Origin: DATEPR01 sp036502345
GTDB lineage: Bacteria > Actinomycetota > Actinomycetes > Mycobacteriales > Pseudonocardiaceae
DNA: 64,000 nucleotides
NCBI GenBank assembly: GCA_036502345.1
Contig: DASXYT010000173.1
Location: 1 to 64,000 of the forward strand
Direction: 5' to 3'
The position numbers were made by a program, and so were the translations under genes. How positions within the stretch are numbered: the stretch's first letter is position 1; every line of letters starts with the position of its first letter. Of the stretch, positions 1-8,882 are shown piece by piece. Under the pieces are notes generated by a model. It did not search any database and was not told the DNA's origin. It saw only the letters and a program-made list of their open reading frames with translations.

Positions 1-172
1 GCAACGCCCCCACCGACTCCGGCAACGCCCTGGCCTGCTCCGGATCGGCCACGATCGGGGCCAGGGTGCCGTCGTAGTCACTGGCCACCAACAGCCGCGG
101 CACCCGCGCAACCCGAACCAGCGCACGACGCAACTCAGGAGGTAGGTCGGCGACAGTCGATTCGTGGTACAC
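1..172 (-). CDS. otsB: Trehalose-6-phosphate phosphatase, N-terminal fragment
   Basis: The gene runs off the left edge of the window, so only about the first 57 residues are visible, read on the minus strand from a GTG at 172. The visible part ends a short N-terminal helix region and enters a HAD-phosphatase core: the segment LLVASDYDGTLAPIV contains motif I (DYDGT), in which the first Asp is the phosphoryl acceptor. This exact context is characteristic of OtsB-type trehalose-6-phosphate phosphatases, which remove phosphate from trehalose-6-phosphate in the cytosol. The gene lies 99 bases downstream of a sugar ABC importer on the same strand, so it may be co-transcribed with it, although a small inverted repeat lies between. 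Family call is strong; completeness cannot be judged. Confidence 0.85.
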   Translation of the reverse strand, partial: MYHESTVADLPPELRRALVRVARVPRLLVASDYDGTLAPIVADPEQARALPESVGAL

Positions 173-202
173 GTTCGCACCCTAGGGCCGACATGGTGAC
201 CG

Positions 203-220
203 CGCTCACCTTGTTGAGCG
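203..220 (-). terminator. Small inverted repeat after the sugar importer genes
   Basis: CGCTCA (203-208) and TGAGCG (215-220) form a perfect 6-bp stem with a 6-base loop. It lies between the stop codon of the last importer gene (272) and the otsB start (172). No T-run follows on the minus strand, so a terminator role is only possible. Confidence 0.25.
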
Positions 221-271
221 AACCTCAACCCGTGGCTAACCAACTTTTATGCCAACGCATATCAGCGCAGG

Positions 272-1201
272 TCAGCCCTTGTTCGCGCCGAGCGTCAGGC
301 CGGAGATGAACTGGCGTTGCAGCAGCAGGTACAGCACCAGCGTGGGCACGGCGGTGATCAGCGCACCGGCGGCGATCAGGTTCTGGTTGGTGAAGAACTG
401 CCCCTGGAGATTGGCCAGCGCCGACGTGATCGGCCGTTTGCTGCCGGTCGCGAACAGCACCAGCGCCCAGAAGAAGTCGTTGTAGATCCAGATCGACTCC
501 AGGGTGGCCAGCGCGGCGAACGCGGGCCGGCACAGCGGCAGGATGATCTGCCAGAACTGTCGCCACACCGACGCCCCGTCGACAAGTGCCGCCTCGCCGA
601 TCTCCTTCGGGATGGTGCGCATGTAGTTGCTGAACACGAACGTGCAGAACCCGGTCTGGAACGCCACGTGGATGGCGATGACGCCCCAGTAGGAGTTGTA
701 CAGCAGTTCCGAGTCGCTCATCGAGGCCGGCAGTGGGATGAGCAGGTAGAGCCGGTACAGCGGGGTGATGATCACCTGCGGCGGCAGCAGGTTGCCGGCC
801 GTGAACAGCATCAGCAGCGACAGGTTGACCCGGAAGTCGAAGCGGGACACGAAGTACGCGACGAACGACGAGAACACCAGCGTCAGCAGCACCGCGGGCA
901 CGGTGATCAGGATGGAGTTCCAGAAGTAGGTCGGCAGGTCGGACTGCGACCACGCGTTGGCGAAGTTCTGGAACGTCAGCCCGTGCGCCAGCGAAAGGTA
1001 GCCATGGGCCGATGTGTCCGCATAGGACCGCAGCGACGTGTAGACGGCCCACAGCAACGGGATCAGCCAGACGATCGCGGTCACCGCGAGGAACACGTGC
1101 AGCACGACCCTGGCCGGCCGGACCTTGCGCCGTCTGGTCGATGTGGCCGGCTCGCTGTCCACCCACGCGGTGCGCGCCACGGCGACGTTGCTCGCTGTCA
1201 T
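272..1201 (-). CDS. Carbohydrate ABC transporter permease (MalG type)
   Basis: This 309-residue integral membrane protein is the second permease of a CUT1-type sugar importer. After a short basic N-terminus it has about six hydrophobic helices. Near residues 195-225 it carries the cytoplasmic EAA loop (EAALVDGASVWRQFWQI), which docks on the ATPase. The C-terminus (QRQFISGLTLGANKG) is typical of MalG/LacG-like subunits. Its ATG overlaps the stop codon of the upstream permease by four bases, implying translational coupling. No ATPase gene is present in the operon; actinomycete CUT1 importers commonly share one MsiK-like ATPase encoded elsewhere. The sugar transported cannot be read from the sequence. 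Confidence 0.9.
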   Translation of the reverse strand: MTASNVAVARTAWVDSEPATSTRRRKVRPARVVLHVFLAVTAIVWLIPLLWAVYTSLRSYADTSAHGYLSLAHGLTFQNFANAWSQSDLPTYFWNSILITVPAVLLTLVFSSFVAYFVSRFDFRVNLSLLMLFTAGNLLPPQVIITPLYRLYLLIPLPASMSDSELLYNSYWGVIAIHVAFQTGFCTFVFSNYMRTIPKEIGEAALVDGASVWRQFWQIILPLCRPAFAALATLESIWIYNDFFWALVLFATGSKRPITSALANLQGQFFTNQNLIAAGALITAVPTLVLYLLLQRQFISGLTLGANKG

Positions 1202-2157
1202 CGGACGCGCTCCTTGCGGAAGGTCTGCACCAGGTACGGGATGATCACGATCAGCGAGATGACCAGCAGCACCACGGCGATGGCCGAGCCGAACCCGATG
1301 CGCGGCGACTCACCGAGGATGTTGTTGGTGATCAGCAGCGACAGCAGTTCCAGCCCCGGTTTGGTGCCGTTGTTGCCACCCATCACGTAGACGAGGTCGA
1401 ACGCCCGCAGTGACTCGATGACCGTCACCACCGCGACGATGATGTTGATCGGCTTCATCGACGGGAAGGTCACCCTGGTGAACGCCTGCCACTCGCTGGC
1501 GCCGTCGATCGCGGCCGCCTCGGGCAGCGCCGGGTCCATGCCCTTCAGGCCGGCCAGGTACAGCACCATGATGTAGGCGGCGTGCCGCCAGCTCGCCGCG
1601 ACCAGCACCGCCCACAGGTTGAGCTTCGGGTTGCCGAGCCAGTCGATGTAGTGGCCGGGCACGTTGGTGCCGAGCACACCGTTGATCAGGCCGGTGTCCG
1701 GGTTGTAGATGATTTCCCAGATGAATCCGACGACGGCCAGCGAGATGACCATCGGCAGAAAGATCGCGGTCTGGTAGAAACGGCTGCCCCGGATCTGTTT
1801 GTTCAACTGGTAGGCCAGGAAAATACCGAACGGCGTCGGTATCACCAAGAAGAAAGCCAGCCACAGGAAATTGTGTTCCAGTGCCGGCCAGAACGCCGGA
1901 TAGTTGGTGAACAACTGTTCGTAGTTCTTCAGGCCGACGAACTTGATGCTGTCCAGCCCGATGCCGTTCCAGTCGGTGAACGACAACACCACCGATGCGA
2001 TCGTCGGCACCCAGACGAGGACGAGGTGCGCCAGCGTCGGGATGCCGACCATGAGCGCCAGCACGATCTTGTCGCGCCTGCTGAGGCGGCGGACGCGCCG
2101 GGAGCGATCCCGGCGCGTCCGCTGCTGTGTCTCCTGCTGGTCGACTGTCGAGGTCAT
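1198..2157 (-). CDS. Carbohydrate ABC transporter permease (MalF/UgpA type)
   Basis: This 319-residue membrane protein is the first permease of the importer. A strongly basic N-terminal stretch (residues about 10-32, many Arg) precedes the first helix, consistent with the positive-inside rule. About six helices follow. The EAA loop appears as ALPEAAAIDGASEWQAFTRV near residues 210-230. It sits between the solute-binding protein gene, whose stop is 15 bases upstream, and the MalG-type permease, which it overlaps by four bases. All three are therefore one transcription unit on the minus strand. Expected role: with its partner it forms the membrane channel for ATP-driven sugar uptake. Confidence 0.9.
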   Translation of the reverse strand: MTSTVDQQETQQRTRRDRSRRVRRLSRRDKIVLALMVGIPTLAHLVLVWVPTIASVVLSFTDWNGIGLDSIKFVGLKNYEQLFTNYPAFWPALEHNFLWLAFFLVIPTPFGIFLAYQLNKQIRGSRFYQTAIFLPMVISLAVVGFIWEIIYNPDTGLINGVLGTNVPGHYIDWLGNPKLNLWAVLVAASWRHAAYIMVLYLAGLKGMDPALPEAAAIDGASEWQAFTRVTFPSMKPINIIVAVVTVIESLRAFDLVYVMGGNNGTKPGLELLSLLITNNILGESPRIGFGSAIAVVLLVISLIVIIPYLVQTFRKERVR

Positions 2158-2172
2158 CTGCTGCCCCTGCCG

Positions 2173-3519
2173 TCAGGAGGTGAAGTACTGGGACTTCTGT
2201 GACTCGATCGTGGACAGGGTGGACTTGGTGCTGCTCGGGTTGTCCAGCCACTTGGCCAGCGCAGGCTCGACGACGTTGGAGATGAAGCCGGGGTCGGAGT
2301 CGCGGTCGCCGAACTGGGACAGGTTCTTCGCCTGGCTGATGAACTGCTTGGCCTTGGTCTGCAGCGTGTTGTACTTGCTGGTGTCGGCCTGGCTGTTGAC
2401 GGCCACGTTGGCGCTGTCGATGGCCAGGTACGAGTTCTCGGCGGCAGCCGAGCCGAGGAACTCCATCAGCTTCACCGCACCGGCCAGGTTCTTCGGCTTC
2501 GAGCTGACCATGAAGCCGTCCGTCGGTGCCTCCACCGCGGTCTGGCCGTTGTCCGGGTTGATCTCCGGGAACGCGAAGAAGTCCAGGTCAGCCAGGTCGG
2601 CGGCACTGGTGAACTGCTGGGCGACGAACAGGCCGAGGGTGAACATGCCGGTCTGCTTGGCGATCAGCGCCTGGGCTGCGTCCTCCCACTTCCGGCCCGC
2701 AGCGCCCTCCTGGGTGAAGGGCAGCAACTGGCTGTAGTGGCCGAGCACGTCGTTGACCTTCTGGTCGGTCCACGACTCCTTGCCGTGCATCAGGTCCATG
2801 TGGAACTGGTAGCCGTTGATGCGCATGTTCAGGTAGTCGAACGTGCCCAGCGGGACCCACGAGTCGCCCTGGCCGTAGCCGAAGGAGAACGGCACCAGGC
2901 CGTCGCTCTTCATCTTCGCGGCGAGGGTCATGAAGTCGTCCCAGGTGGTGGGCACCTGGTAACCCTTGGCCGCGAACAGGCTCTTCCGGTAGAAGACGCC
3001 CCACGGGTAGTTGTAGATCGGCACGAAGTAGTAGTGGCCGTCGGTGCCCTTGGCCAGCGCCTTCGTGGCGTCGCTGAAGTTGCCGCCGATCTTCGCCCAC
3101 ACGTCGTCGATGGGGTGGGCCAGGCCCTTGGCCGCGAAGAACTGCATGCGGTAGCCGGCGAACCAGGTGAACACGTCGTCCGGCGTGCCCTGCAAGTAGG
3201 TGCTGATGGTGTTCTGGAACGTGTCGTGGTCGACCGTGTTGACCTTGACCTGGTCACCGGAGGACTTGGTGAACGCGCTCAGCGTCGCCGCGTAGGCCTT
3301 CTTCGGGACGGGGTCCGACCCGTTCGAGCCGAACGTGACCAGCTTGGTGTCCGTGGCCGACGACGCGGAGCCGGAGCCACCACCACATGCGGCGATGGCA
3401 GGTGCCGCGGCGGCCAGGCCGGCGGCACCGAGCAGTCCCTTGATCATGGTCCTGCGGGACAGCGGCGGGATGCCGCCGGGCATCGAGCCGATGTTCCTGC
3501 CAGCGAACGGATGAGGCAT
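2173..3519 (-). CDS. ABC transporter extracellular sugar-binding lipoprotein
   Basis: This 448-residue substrate-binding protein captures the sugar outside the membrane for the two permeases. The chosen ATG at 3519 has an ideal AGGAGG (plus-strand CCTCCT, 3526-3531) six bases upstream; a longer upstream frame starts inside the predicted promoter and is rejected. The N-terminus combines a twin-arginine-like SRRTMIKGLLG with a lipobox ending IAAC at about residue 45, so it is likely a Tat-exported lipoprotein. The mature part has the usual features of family-1 binding proteins, such as an early VKVNTVDHDTF strand and YNYPWGVFYRK, a carbohydrate-contact type region. The adjacent OtsB fragment hints at glucosides or trehalose, but that is only context. 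Confidence 0.9.
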   Translation of the reverse strand: MPHPFAGRNIGSMPGGIPPLSRRTMIKGLLGAAGLAAAAPAIAACGGGSGSASSATDTKLVTFGSNGSDPVPKKAYAATLSAFTKSSGDQVKVNTVDHDTFQNTISTYLQGTPDDVFTWFAGYRMQFFAAKGLAHPIDDVWAKIGGNFSDATKALAKGTDGHYYFVPIYNYPWGVFYRKSLFAAKGYQVPTTWDDFMTLAAKMKSDGLVPFSFGYGQGDSWVPLGTFDYLNMRINGYQFHMDLMHGKESWTDQKVNDVLGHYSQLLPFTQEGAAGRKWEDAAQALIAKQTGMFTLGLFVAQQFTSAADLADLDFFAFPEINPDNGQTAVEAPTDGFMVSSKPKNLAGAVKLMEFLGSAAAENSYLAIDSANVAVNSQADTSKYNTLQTKAKQFISQAKNLSQFGDRDSDPGFISNVVEPALAKWLDNPSSTKSTLSTIESQKSQYFTS

Positions 3520-3599
3520 CGGTGGCCTCCTCTTGACGGTCGTGGTCCGGTGGACGGTGAACTGATCAGAATCAAACGAGACTGAACAGAATAGATCGC

Positions 3600-3628
3600 A
3601 TTTCACCGTGCCCACACCCACGTGTCAA
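3600..3628 (-). promoter_or_regulatory. Promoter of the sugar importer operon
   Basis: On the minus strand a perfect -35 box TTGACA (3628-3623) is followed after exactly 17 bases by TGAAAT (3605-3600), a four-of-six match to the -10 consensus. Transcription would start near 3593, giving a leader of about 75 bases before the AGGAGG and ATG at 3519. This placement supports the shorter start of the binding protein. Confidence 0.6.
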
Positions 3629-4073
3629 GAGATCGTTTCGTTCTTGTAACCGGCCGCCCAAGCCCGCCTGCCGGCCACGGAGGCGGCTGCCCGGCCGAGC
3701 CGGCCGGCGCGCGGCGCCGAGTTCGCCGCACAGAAACGGCGACTTGAGCGCGCTGTCCTATTTCCGTAACTGCGATGACCGCGACATCACCCGACCCAGC
3801 GACTTGACGTAACGCGAAGGTGAAGCCCAGCGACTGAGGTGGTGCGATCTGCGATGACGCGTCGTGGCCGGCACGCCAGCCGATCGTGTATCCAATAGTT
3901 CCAACTGTCCTCTTTTACCAACGACACGGTGGCTGTCACAGCTGCACCGGCGATGTGTCCTGCCTGGTTTGTGCGAAATGGAGTTGGCGGGGATGGCGGA
4001 AGGGCTTCCGGTAGGTCGACTTGCCGAAAACCAACCGTTGACGAAGTACGTCCGGGCGAGCGGAGTACTGCCG
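3629..4073. other. Intergenic region between sugar importer and polysaccharide locus
   Basis: About 445 bases without a convincing gene separate the divergent importer and glycosylphosphotransferase genes. Two pairs of 10-base direct repeats occur: CTGCGATGAC at 3770-3779 and 3849-3858, and CCCAGCGACT at 3795-3804 and 3826-3835. An A/T-richer stretch around 3885-3920 could hold the promoter of the polysaccharide locus, but I cannot name convincing boxes. Codon use becomes strongly GC-biased only near 4074. Confidence 0.4.
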
Positions 4074-5657
4074 ATGCACGGTGCCGCGAAACCGACCACC
4101 TCAGGGCCGAACGGTGCCGCACCCTCCGGGCGGCGCACCACCTCATCCGGGAGGCACGCGGCAGTGGGACGACTTGGGCAGCGGTTCGCGGGCGACGGTC
4201 CCTTCGGCGGCGCCGACGAGACGACGCCCGGACAGTCGCCCGTCGGCCGCTTCGGCCCCACCACCCGCTGGGAATCCCGCTACCGCTGGGCCGTGATCGG
4301 CAGTGACCTGCTGGCCATCGTGCTCGCGGTGCTGGTCGTCGGCGGCTTCGCGGTGCCGAGGCACGGCGCGCCGATCTGGCCGGTGCCGCTGGACCTCGCC
4401 GTACTCACCGTGCTCGTCGTGACCGCCGGCATGGCGCTGAACAGGGGCTGGCACCCGAGCGTGCTGGGCCAGGGCGCCGAGGAGTTCCGCAGGCTGGGCA
4501 AGGGCCTGGCCGCCGCACTGGTGATCCTCGCCCTCGGCGGGCTGGCCGGCGGCCTGCGCGACATGCGGCCGTGGGTGTTCGCCGTGGTGCCTGCCATCGC
4601 GGTGCTTGCCGTGGCACAGCGCTACCAACTGCGCAGGTTCCTGCACCGGGCCCGCAAGGCCGGCCGGTGCCTGCTGCCCGTGTTGGTGGCCGGCGGCAGC
4701 GACACGGTGCTCGACCTGATCAACCGCACCAGGAGCGCGCCGCACATCGGCTGGCGGGTCGAGGCCGCCTGCACGACGGGGTCCAGCCTGGGCAGCGACA
4801 TCGACGGTGTGCCCGTGGTCGGCGGCCTGCACGACCTCGCGCGGCACGTCCGGCGCGGCGGCTACCGGATCGTCGCGGTCACCGCGGACGCCTACTGGAC
4901 GCCGAGCAGGCTGCGCCAACTGGCCTGGGACCTGGAGGGCAGCGACACCGAGATGGTGGTCGCGCCGGTCCTGATGGAGATCGCGGGCCCCCGGGTGCAC
5001 GTCACCGGCGTGCTGGGCATGCCGATGCTGCGGGTCGCGGCGCCGGTGTTCACCGGCGGCCGTCGGATGATCAAGGAAATGGTGGACCGGATCGGTGCCA
5101 CCCTGCTGCTGTTGGCCTTCTCTCCCCTGCTGGTCGCCATCTCGCTGGCCGTCGCGGTGGACAGCAGAGGGTCGGTGTTCTACACCCAGCGCCGGGTCGG
5201 CAAGGACGGCCGGGAGTTCACCATCATCAAGTTCCGGACCATGGTGCGCGACGCACACGCGCTGCGTGCCGACCTGGTCGGCGCCAACGAGGGCGCCGGC
5301 CTGCTGTTCAAGATGCGCAGGGACCCCAGGGTGACCAGGGTCGGTTCCGTCCTGCGCAGGTGGTCCATTGACGAGCTACCGCAACTGTTCAACGTGGTCG
5401 CGGGCTCGATGTCGCTGGTCGGGCCGCGTCCGCCGCTGCCGGACGAAAGCGCGAAGTACGACTCGGACGTCCGGCGGCGCTTGCTGGTCAAGCCCGGTGT
5501 GACCGGATTGTGGCAGGTCAGTGGCCGCAGTGACCTGTCCTGGGACGAGGCGGTTCGGCTGGACCTCCGCTATGTGGAGGACTGGTCGCTCGCACTGGAC
5601 GCGGTGATCCTCTGGAAGACCCTGCGCGCGGTGTTCAGCGGCGACGGGGCCTATTAG
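4074..5657 (+). CDS. Exopolysaccharide polyprenyl glycosylphosphotransferase (initiating sugar transferase)
   Basis: This membrane enzyme transfers a sugar-1-phosphate from a nucleotide sugar to polyprenyl phosphate, the first step of lipid-linked polysaccharide assembly. After a low-complexity N-terminus come about four membrane helices, a CoA-binding-like/NAD-fold region (VLVAGGSDTVLDL, then DGVPVVGGLHDL), and a fifth helix. The catalytic bacterial sugar-transferase domain follows with KFRTM, RRWSIDELPQL, SLVGPRPPLP and VKPGVTGLWQVSGRS, all hallmarks of the WbaP/WcaJ/EpsL family. It would be 527 residues from the ATG at 4074. In-frame ATGs at 3993 and 3978 are alternatives, but codon bias there is weaker. 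It is the first gene of the polysaccharide locus. Confidence 0.92.
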   Translation: MHGAAKPTTSGPNGAAPSGRRTTSSGRHAAVGRLGQRFAGDGPFGGADETTPGQSPVGRFGPTTRWESRYRWAVIGSDLLAIVLAVLVVGGFAVPRHGAPIWPVPLDLAVLTVLVVTAGMALNRGWHPSVLGQGAEEFRRLGKGLAAALVILALGGLAGGLRDMRPWVFAVVPAIAVLAVAQRYQLRRFLHRARKAGRCLLPVLVAGGSDTVLDLINRTRSAPHIGWRVEAACTTGSSLGSDIDGVPVVGGLHDLARHVRRGGYRIVAVTADAYWTPSRLRQLAWDLEGSDTEMVVAPVLMEIAGPRVHVTGVLGMPMLRVAAPVFTGGRRMIKEMVDRIGATLLLLAFSPLLVAISLAVAVDSRGSVFYTQRRVGKDGREFTIIKFRTMVRDAHALRADLVGANEGAGLLFKMRRDPRVTRVGSVLRRWSIDELPQLFNVVAGSMSLVGPRPPLPDESAKYDSDVRRRLLVKPGVTGLWQVSGRSDLSWDEAVRLDLRYVEDWSLALDAVILWKTLRAVFSGDGAY

Positions 5658-5765
5658 TTCGACATCCAACAGGTCCGTTTCGGACGGTGAGGGCGACGAC
5701 GCTCTCGCCTCTCTTTGTCGACCGCACCGACGCGGCGGCATCCAAGGTTCGAGGAGGTCAAGACC

Positions 5766-6650
5766 ATGAACAGTGGTTCCTGGTTGCGGCGGGTGGTCAC
5801 CGCGGGGGCGATCACCGCACTGACCGCTGGGGCATTCGCCATCGTGGGCACAACGGCGTCAGCGGACACACCCGTGGTCGCGTTGACCGTTTCTCCGTCG
5901 ACGGTTCAGCCCGGCGATACCGTGACCGTCACCGAGACGGTCACCAACAACAACTTCTTCACCATCCTGCAGCCGACGGCCCAGTTGTTCAGCAGCCCGG
6001 ACGCGATCACCGGCTACACGTCGCTGACCAGCTGTGATGCCGGTGCCGGCGGCAGCTGTGACACCGTCACGGACGGCGACGGTAACCCGATCGGGTACCG
6101 CGCGGTGTTCGGTTCGGCCATCGGCGGCATGAGCTCGGCGACGGCGACGTTCACGTTCACCGTCGACCCGAACTCGGACAGCGCCGTGGAGACCCTCGAG
6201 GGTGAACTCTCCGGTGCGAACTTCGACAGCGGTGTGGTGGCAGGCCCGGAGTTGACGATCAACGCCAAGGCCGACCTGTCGGTCGCGCTGACCGGCAGCC
6301 CCCAGCTCAGCCTGTTGGCCACCAGGCTGAACTTCACCGTGACCGTGACCAACAACGGCCCCGGCGCGGCCCGGTCGGCGAAGATCACCGCGACCCTCCC
6401 GTCCGGACTGCACGCGATGTCCAACAAGTGCACAGCCAACAGCACGGGTACCGTGTGCTCGTTCGGCCCGCTGGCCAACGGCGCCAGCGCGTCGGCCAGT
6501 TTCACTGTCAACATCGGTCTGGCCATCGGTGTGCCGTTCCACTTCAGTGCGGTGCGCACCAGCTCGTCGCCCACCGACCCGAACGCGGCCAACGACGGGG
6601 CATCCGTCTCGTGCACCGTGGTCAGCGTGGTCCTGGCCAGCTGCAGCTGA
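5766..6650 (+). CDS. Secreted DUF11/CARDB-like repeat protein
   Basis: This 294-residue exported protein starts at an ATG preceded by GAGGAGG nine bases upstream. Residues 1-33 form a Sec signal peptide (basic SWLRR, hydrophobic core, cleavage near ASADT). The mature part contains two beta-sandwich repeats. The first follows VVALTVSPSTVQPGDTVTVT. The second, from about residue 170, is a clear DUF11-type conserved repeat (NFTVTVTNNGPGAARSAKIT). Such domains are found in surface and adhesin-like proteins. No catalytic residues or membrane anchor are seen, so the protein is probably released or held non-covalently in the surface matrix. It lies just behind the initiating transferase, suggesting a structural role with the polymer. 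Confidence 0.8.
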   Translation: MNSGSWLRRVVTAGAITALTAGAFAIVGTTASADTPVVALTVSPSTVQPGDTVTVTETVTNNNFFTILQPTAQLFSSPDAITGYTSLTSCDAGAGGSCDTVTDGDGNPIGYRAVFGSAIGGMSSATATFTFTVDPNSDSAVETLEGELSGANFDSGVVAGPELTINAKADLSVALTGSPQLSLLATRLNFTVTVTNNGPGAARSAKITATLPSGLHAMSNKCTANSTGTVCSFGPLANGASASASFTVNIGLAIGVPFHFSAVRTSSSPTDPNAANDGASVSCTVVSVVLASCS

Positions 6651-6735
6651 CCGGGTAACCGACAGGTGTAGTCGACAACACTGAAACAAATAGCCCATCT
6701 CGTACGAAGTCAGTGGTGTGGAAGGAACCGACCGG

Positions 6736-7824
6736 ATGACCGGCGAACGGCAGCAGCTCGGGCTCGCGGTGATCGGCGCAGGCTACTGGGGACCGAACCT
6801 GGTCCGCACAGCGCAGCTCACCCCAGGAGTCCGCCTCGAATACCTGTGCGACCTGGACGTGGGAAGGGCGCACAAGGTGCTCGGCAGCTACTCCACGGTC
6901 CGGGCCACCGCCTCGCTGGACGAGGTGCTGGCGGATCCGAACGTGTCGATGGTGGCCGTCGCGACGCCTGCGGCCACTCACCTGCCGGTGGCCAGGGCCG
7001 CCCTGGAAGCCGGCAAGCACGTGCTGGTCGAGAAGCCGCTCGCGGCCAATCTCGATGACGGCAGGGACCTTGTCGAACTGGCCGAGCGCAATGGCCTCGT
7101 GCTGATGCTCGACCACACCTACTGCTACACGCCCGCCGTCGCGCACCTACGGGAGCTGGTGCGCGGCGGCGGGATCGGGACCATCCAGTACGTCGACTCG
7201 GTGCGGATCAACCTGGGCATCGTCCAGTCCGATGTGGATGTGCTCTGGGACCTCGCGCCGCACGACCTGTCCATCTTCCTGTCCGTGCTGCCCGACGACG
7301 TGGTGCCGGTGTCGGTCGCGGCACACGGCTCCGACCCGATCGGGGCCGGCAGGGCCTGTGTCGCCCACCTGACCGTGCAGCTGTCCAACGGCGCCATCGC
7401 GCACGTACATGTGAACTGGCTCTCACCGACGAAGATCCGCACCATGGTGATCGGCGGCTCGACGCACACCGTCGTCTGGGACGACCTGAACCCGACCCAG
7501 CGACTGTCCATCTACGACCGTGGCGTCGACACGACGATGACGGACGAGGACAGCAAGGCCAGGGCCATGGTGTCCTACCGGGTCGGCGACATGGTCGCCC
7601 CCGCGCTGCCCGAGCGGGAGGCGTTGCGCGGTGTGCTGGCCGAGTTCGCCGCCTCGGTGTCCGAGGGCCGCAGGCCGCTCACCGACGGCTGGTCGGGTAT
7701 CCGGGTACTGGCCGTGCTGGAAGCGGCGACGGCCAGCCTGAAGCAGGGCGGGGCGTTCATGCCCGTCATCGGGACGAGCGAGCAGGACTCGCTCGTCGGT
7801 AACCAGAAGGGAATGCGTGCGTGA
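6736..7824 (+). CDS. Gfo/Idh/MocA-family nucleotide-sugar oxidoreductase (WbpB/WlbA-like)
   Basis: This 362-residue NAD(P)-dependent dehydrogenase has an N-terminal Rossmann fold (LAVIGAGYWGPNLVR), the family signature with catalytic Lys (HVLVEKPLA, about residue 98) and a distal WDLAPHDL motif supplying the catalytic His. In WbpB/WlbA relatives it oxidises C3 of a UDP-N-acetylhexosaminuronate ahead of transamination. That fits the DegT aminotransferase and WbpD-like acetyltransferase at 19.3-21.0 kb and the 6-dehydrogenase at 31.8 kb. The ATG at 6736 is chosen because AAGGA lies nine bases upstream. The stop overlaps the next gene's GTG, so the two are coupled. Substrate is inferred from context. 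Confidence 0.85.
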   Translation: MTGERQQLGLAVIGAGYWGPNLVRTAQLTPGVRLEYLCDLDVGRAHKVLGSYSTVRATASLDEVLADPNVSMVAVATPAATHLPVARAALEAGKHVLVEKPLAANLDDGRDLVELAERNGLVLMLDHTYCYTPAVAHLRELVRGGGIGTIQYVDSVRINLGIVQSDVDVLWDLAPHDLSIFLSVLPDDVVPVSVAAHGSDPIGAGRACVAHLTVQLSNGAIAHVHVNWLSPTKIRTMVIGGSTHTVVWDDLNPTQRLSIYDRGVDTTMTDEDSKARAMVSYRVGDMVAPALPEREALRGVLAEFAASVSEGRRPLTDGWSGIRVLAVLEAATASLKQGGAFMPVIGTSEQDSLVGNQKGMRA

Positions 7825-8828
7825 ACAGCTCAGCAGCACAGCCGTTGACCGGCCAGCGAGTGCTGGTCACCGGCGGAGCCGGCACGATCGGCTCGGCGCT
7901 GGTCGACCAACTGGTCGACGCGGGGGCGGCGAACGTGCTCGTGCTGGACAACTTCGTCCGCGGCCGCAGGGAGAACCTGGCAGGCGCGGCCGAGCGGGCG
8001 GGCGACCGGCTGACCGTCGTCGAGGGTGACATCAACGACCAGCGGCTGCTGGCCGAACTGGCCCCCGGCGTGGACGTCCTGTTCCACCTCGCCGCGATCC
8101 GCATCACGCAGTGCGCGCAGGAGCCGAGGCTGGCCCTGGAGACCCTGGTCGACGGCACGTTCACCATCCTGGAGGCGGCCGCGGCCGCCGGTGTGAAGAA
8201 GGTCGTCGCGTCGTCGTCGGCGTCGGTGTACGGGCTGGCCGAGGTGTTCCCCACCACCGAGCGGCACCACCCGTACAACAACGACACGTTCTACGGCGCC
8301 GCCAAGGAGTTCAACGAGGGCATGCTGCGCAGCTTCCACGCCATGTACGGCCTGGACTACGTGGCGCTGCGCTACTTCAACGTGTACGGCCCGAGGATGG
8401 ACGTGTACGGCCGCTACACCGAGGTGTTCATCCGCTGGATGGAGCGGATCGCCAGGGGTGAGGCGCCACTGATCTTCGGCGACGGCACCGAGACGATGGA
8501 CTTCGTCCACGTGCACGACATCGCCAGGGCCAACGTGCTGGCCGCGCGGTCGGCCGCCACGAACTCGACCTACAACATCGCCAGCGCGACCGAGACGAGC
8601 CTGCGCGGCCTCGCCGAGGCACTGCTGGCCGCGATGGACTCCGACCTGGTGCCCGAGCACGGCCCGGCAAGGGACGCCGGTGGCGGCGTGAGCAGGCGCC
8701 TCGCCGACATCTCGGCGGCGGCGCGGGACCTCGGCTGGCGGCCGGAGATCGAGATGGACGACGGCCTGCGTGGCCTGGTCGCGTGGTGGACCGAGCAGAC
8801 CGCGGCGGCCCCGGCCGTCGGGGCCTGA
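7821..8828 (+). CDS. NAD-dependent nucleotide-sugar epimerase/dehydratase
   Basis: This 335-residue extended short-chain dehydrogenase/reductase acts on a nucleotide-activated sugar in the cytosol. The NAD-binding glycine motif is VTGGAGTIGSALVDQL. The catalytic triad is visible as SSSASVYG (Ser) and YGAAKEFNE (Tyr-x-x-x-Lys). LRYFNVYGPRMD is the substrate-loop motif typical of UDP-glucose 4-epimerase and related enzymes. DFVHVHDIARANV follows. The GTG start overlaps the oxidoreductase stop (GTGA). A 4-epimerase role is most likely, but 2-epimerase or 4,6-dehydratase activity cannot be excluded. Confidence 0.88.
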   Translation: MNSSAAQPLTGQRVLVTGGAGTIGSALVDQLVDAGAANVLVLDNFVRGRRENLAGAAERAGDRLTVVEGDINDQRLLAELAPGVDVLFHLAAIRITQCAQEPRLALETLVDGTFTILEAAAAAGVKKVVASSSASVYGLAEVFPTTERHHPYNNDTFYGAAKEFNEGMLRSFHAMYGLDYVALRYFNVYGPRMDVYGRYTEVFIRWMERIARGEAPLIFGDGTETMDFVHVHDIARANVLAARSAATNSTYNIASATETSLRGLAEALLAAMDSDLVPEHGPARDAGGGVSRRLADISAAARDLGWRPEIEMDDGLRGLVAWWTEQTAAAPAVGA

Positions 8829-8882
8829 GCAAGCTCACACCACGACAACTTCGGTTCGCGACGCCAGCGTTTAGGAGCTCTC

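Noticed and set aside
3520..3621. Longer N-terminus for the sugar-binding lipoprotein
   Set aside because: It would start inside the predicted promoter; the internal ATG at 3519 has an ideal AGGAGG and directly precedes the export signal.
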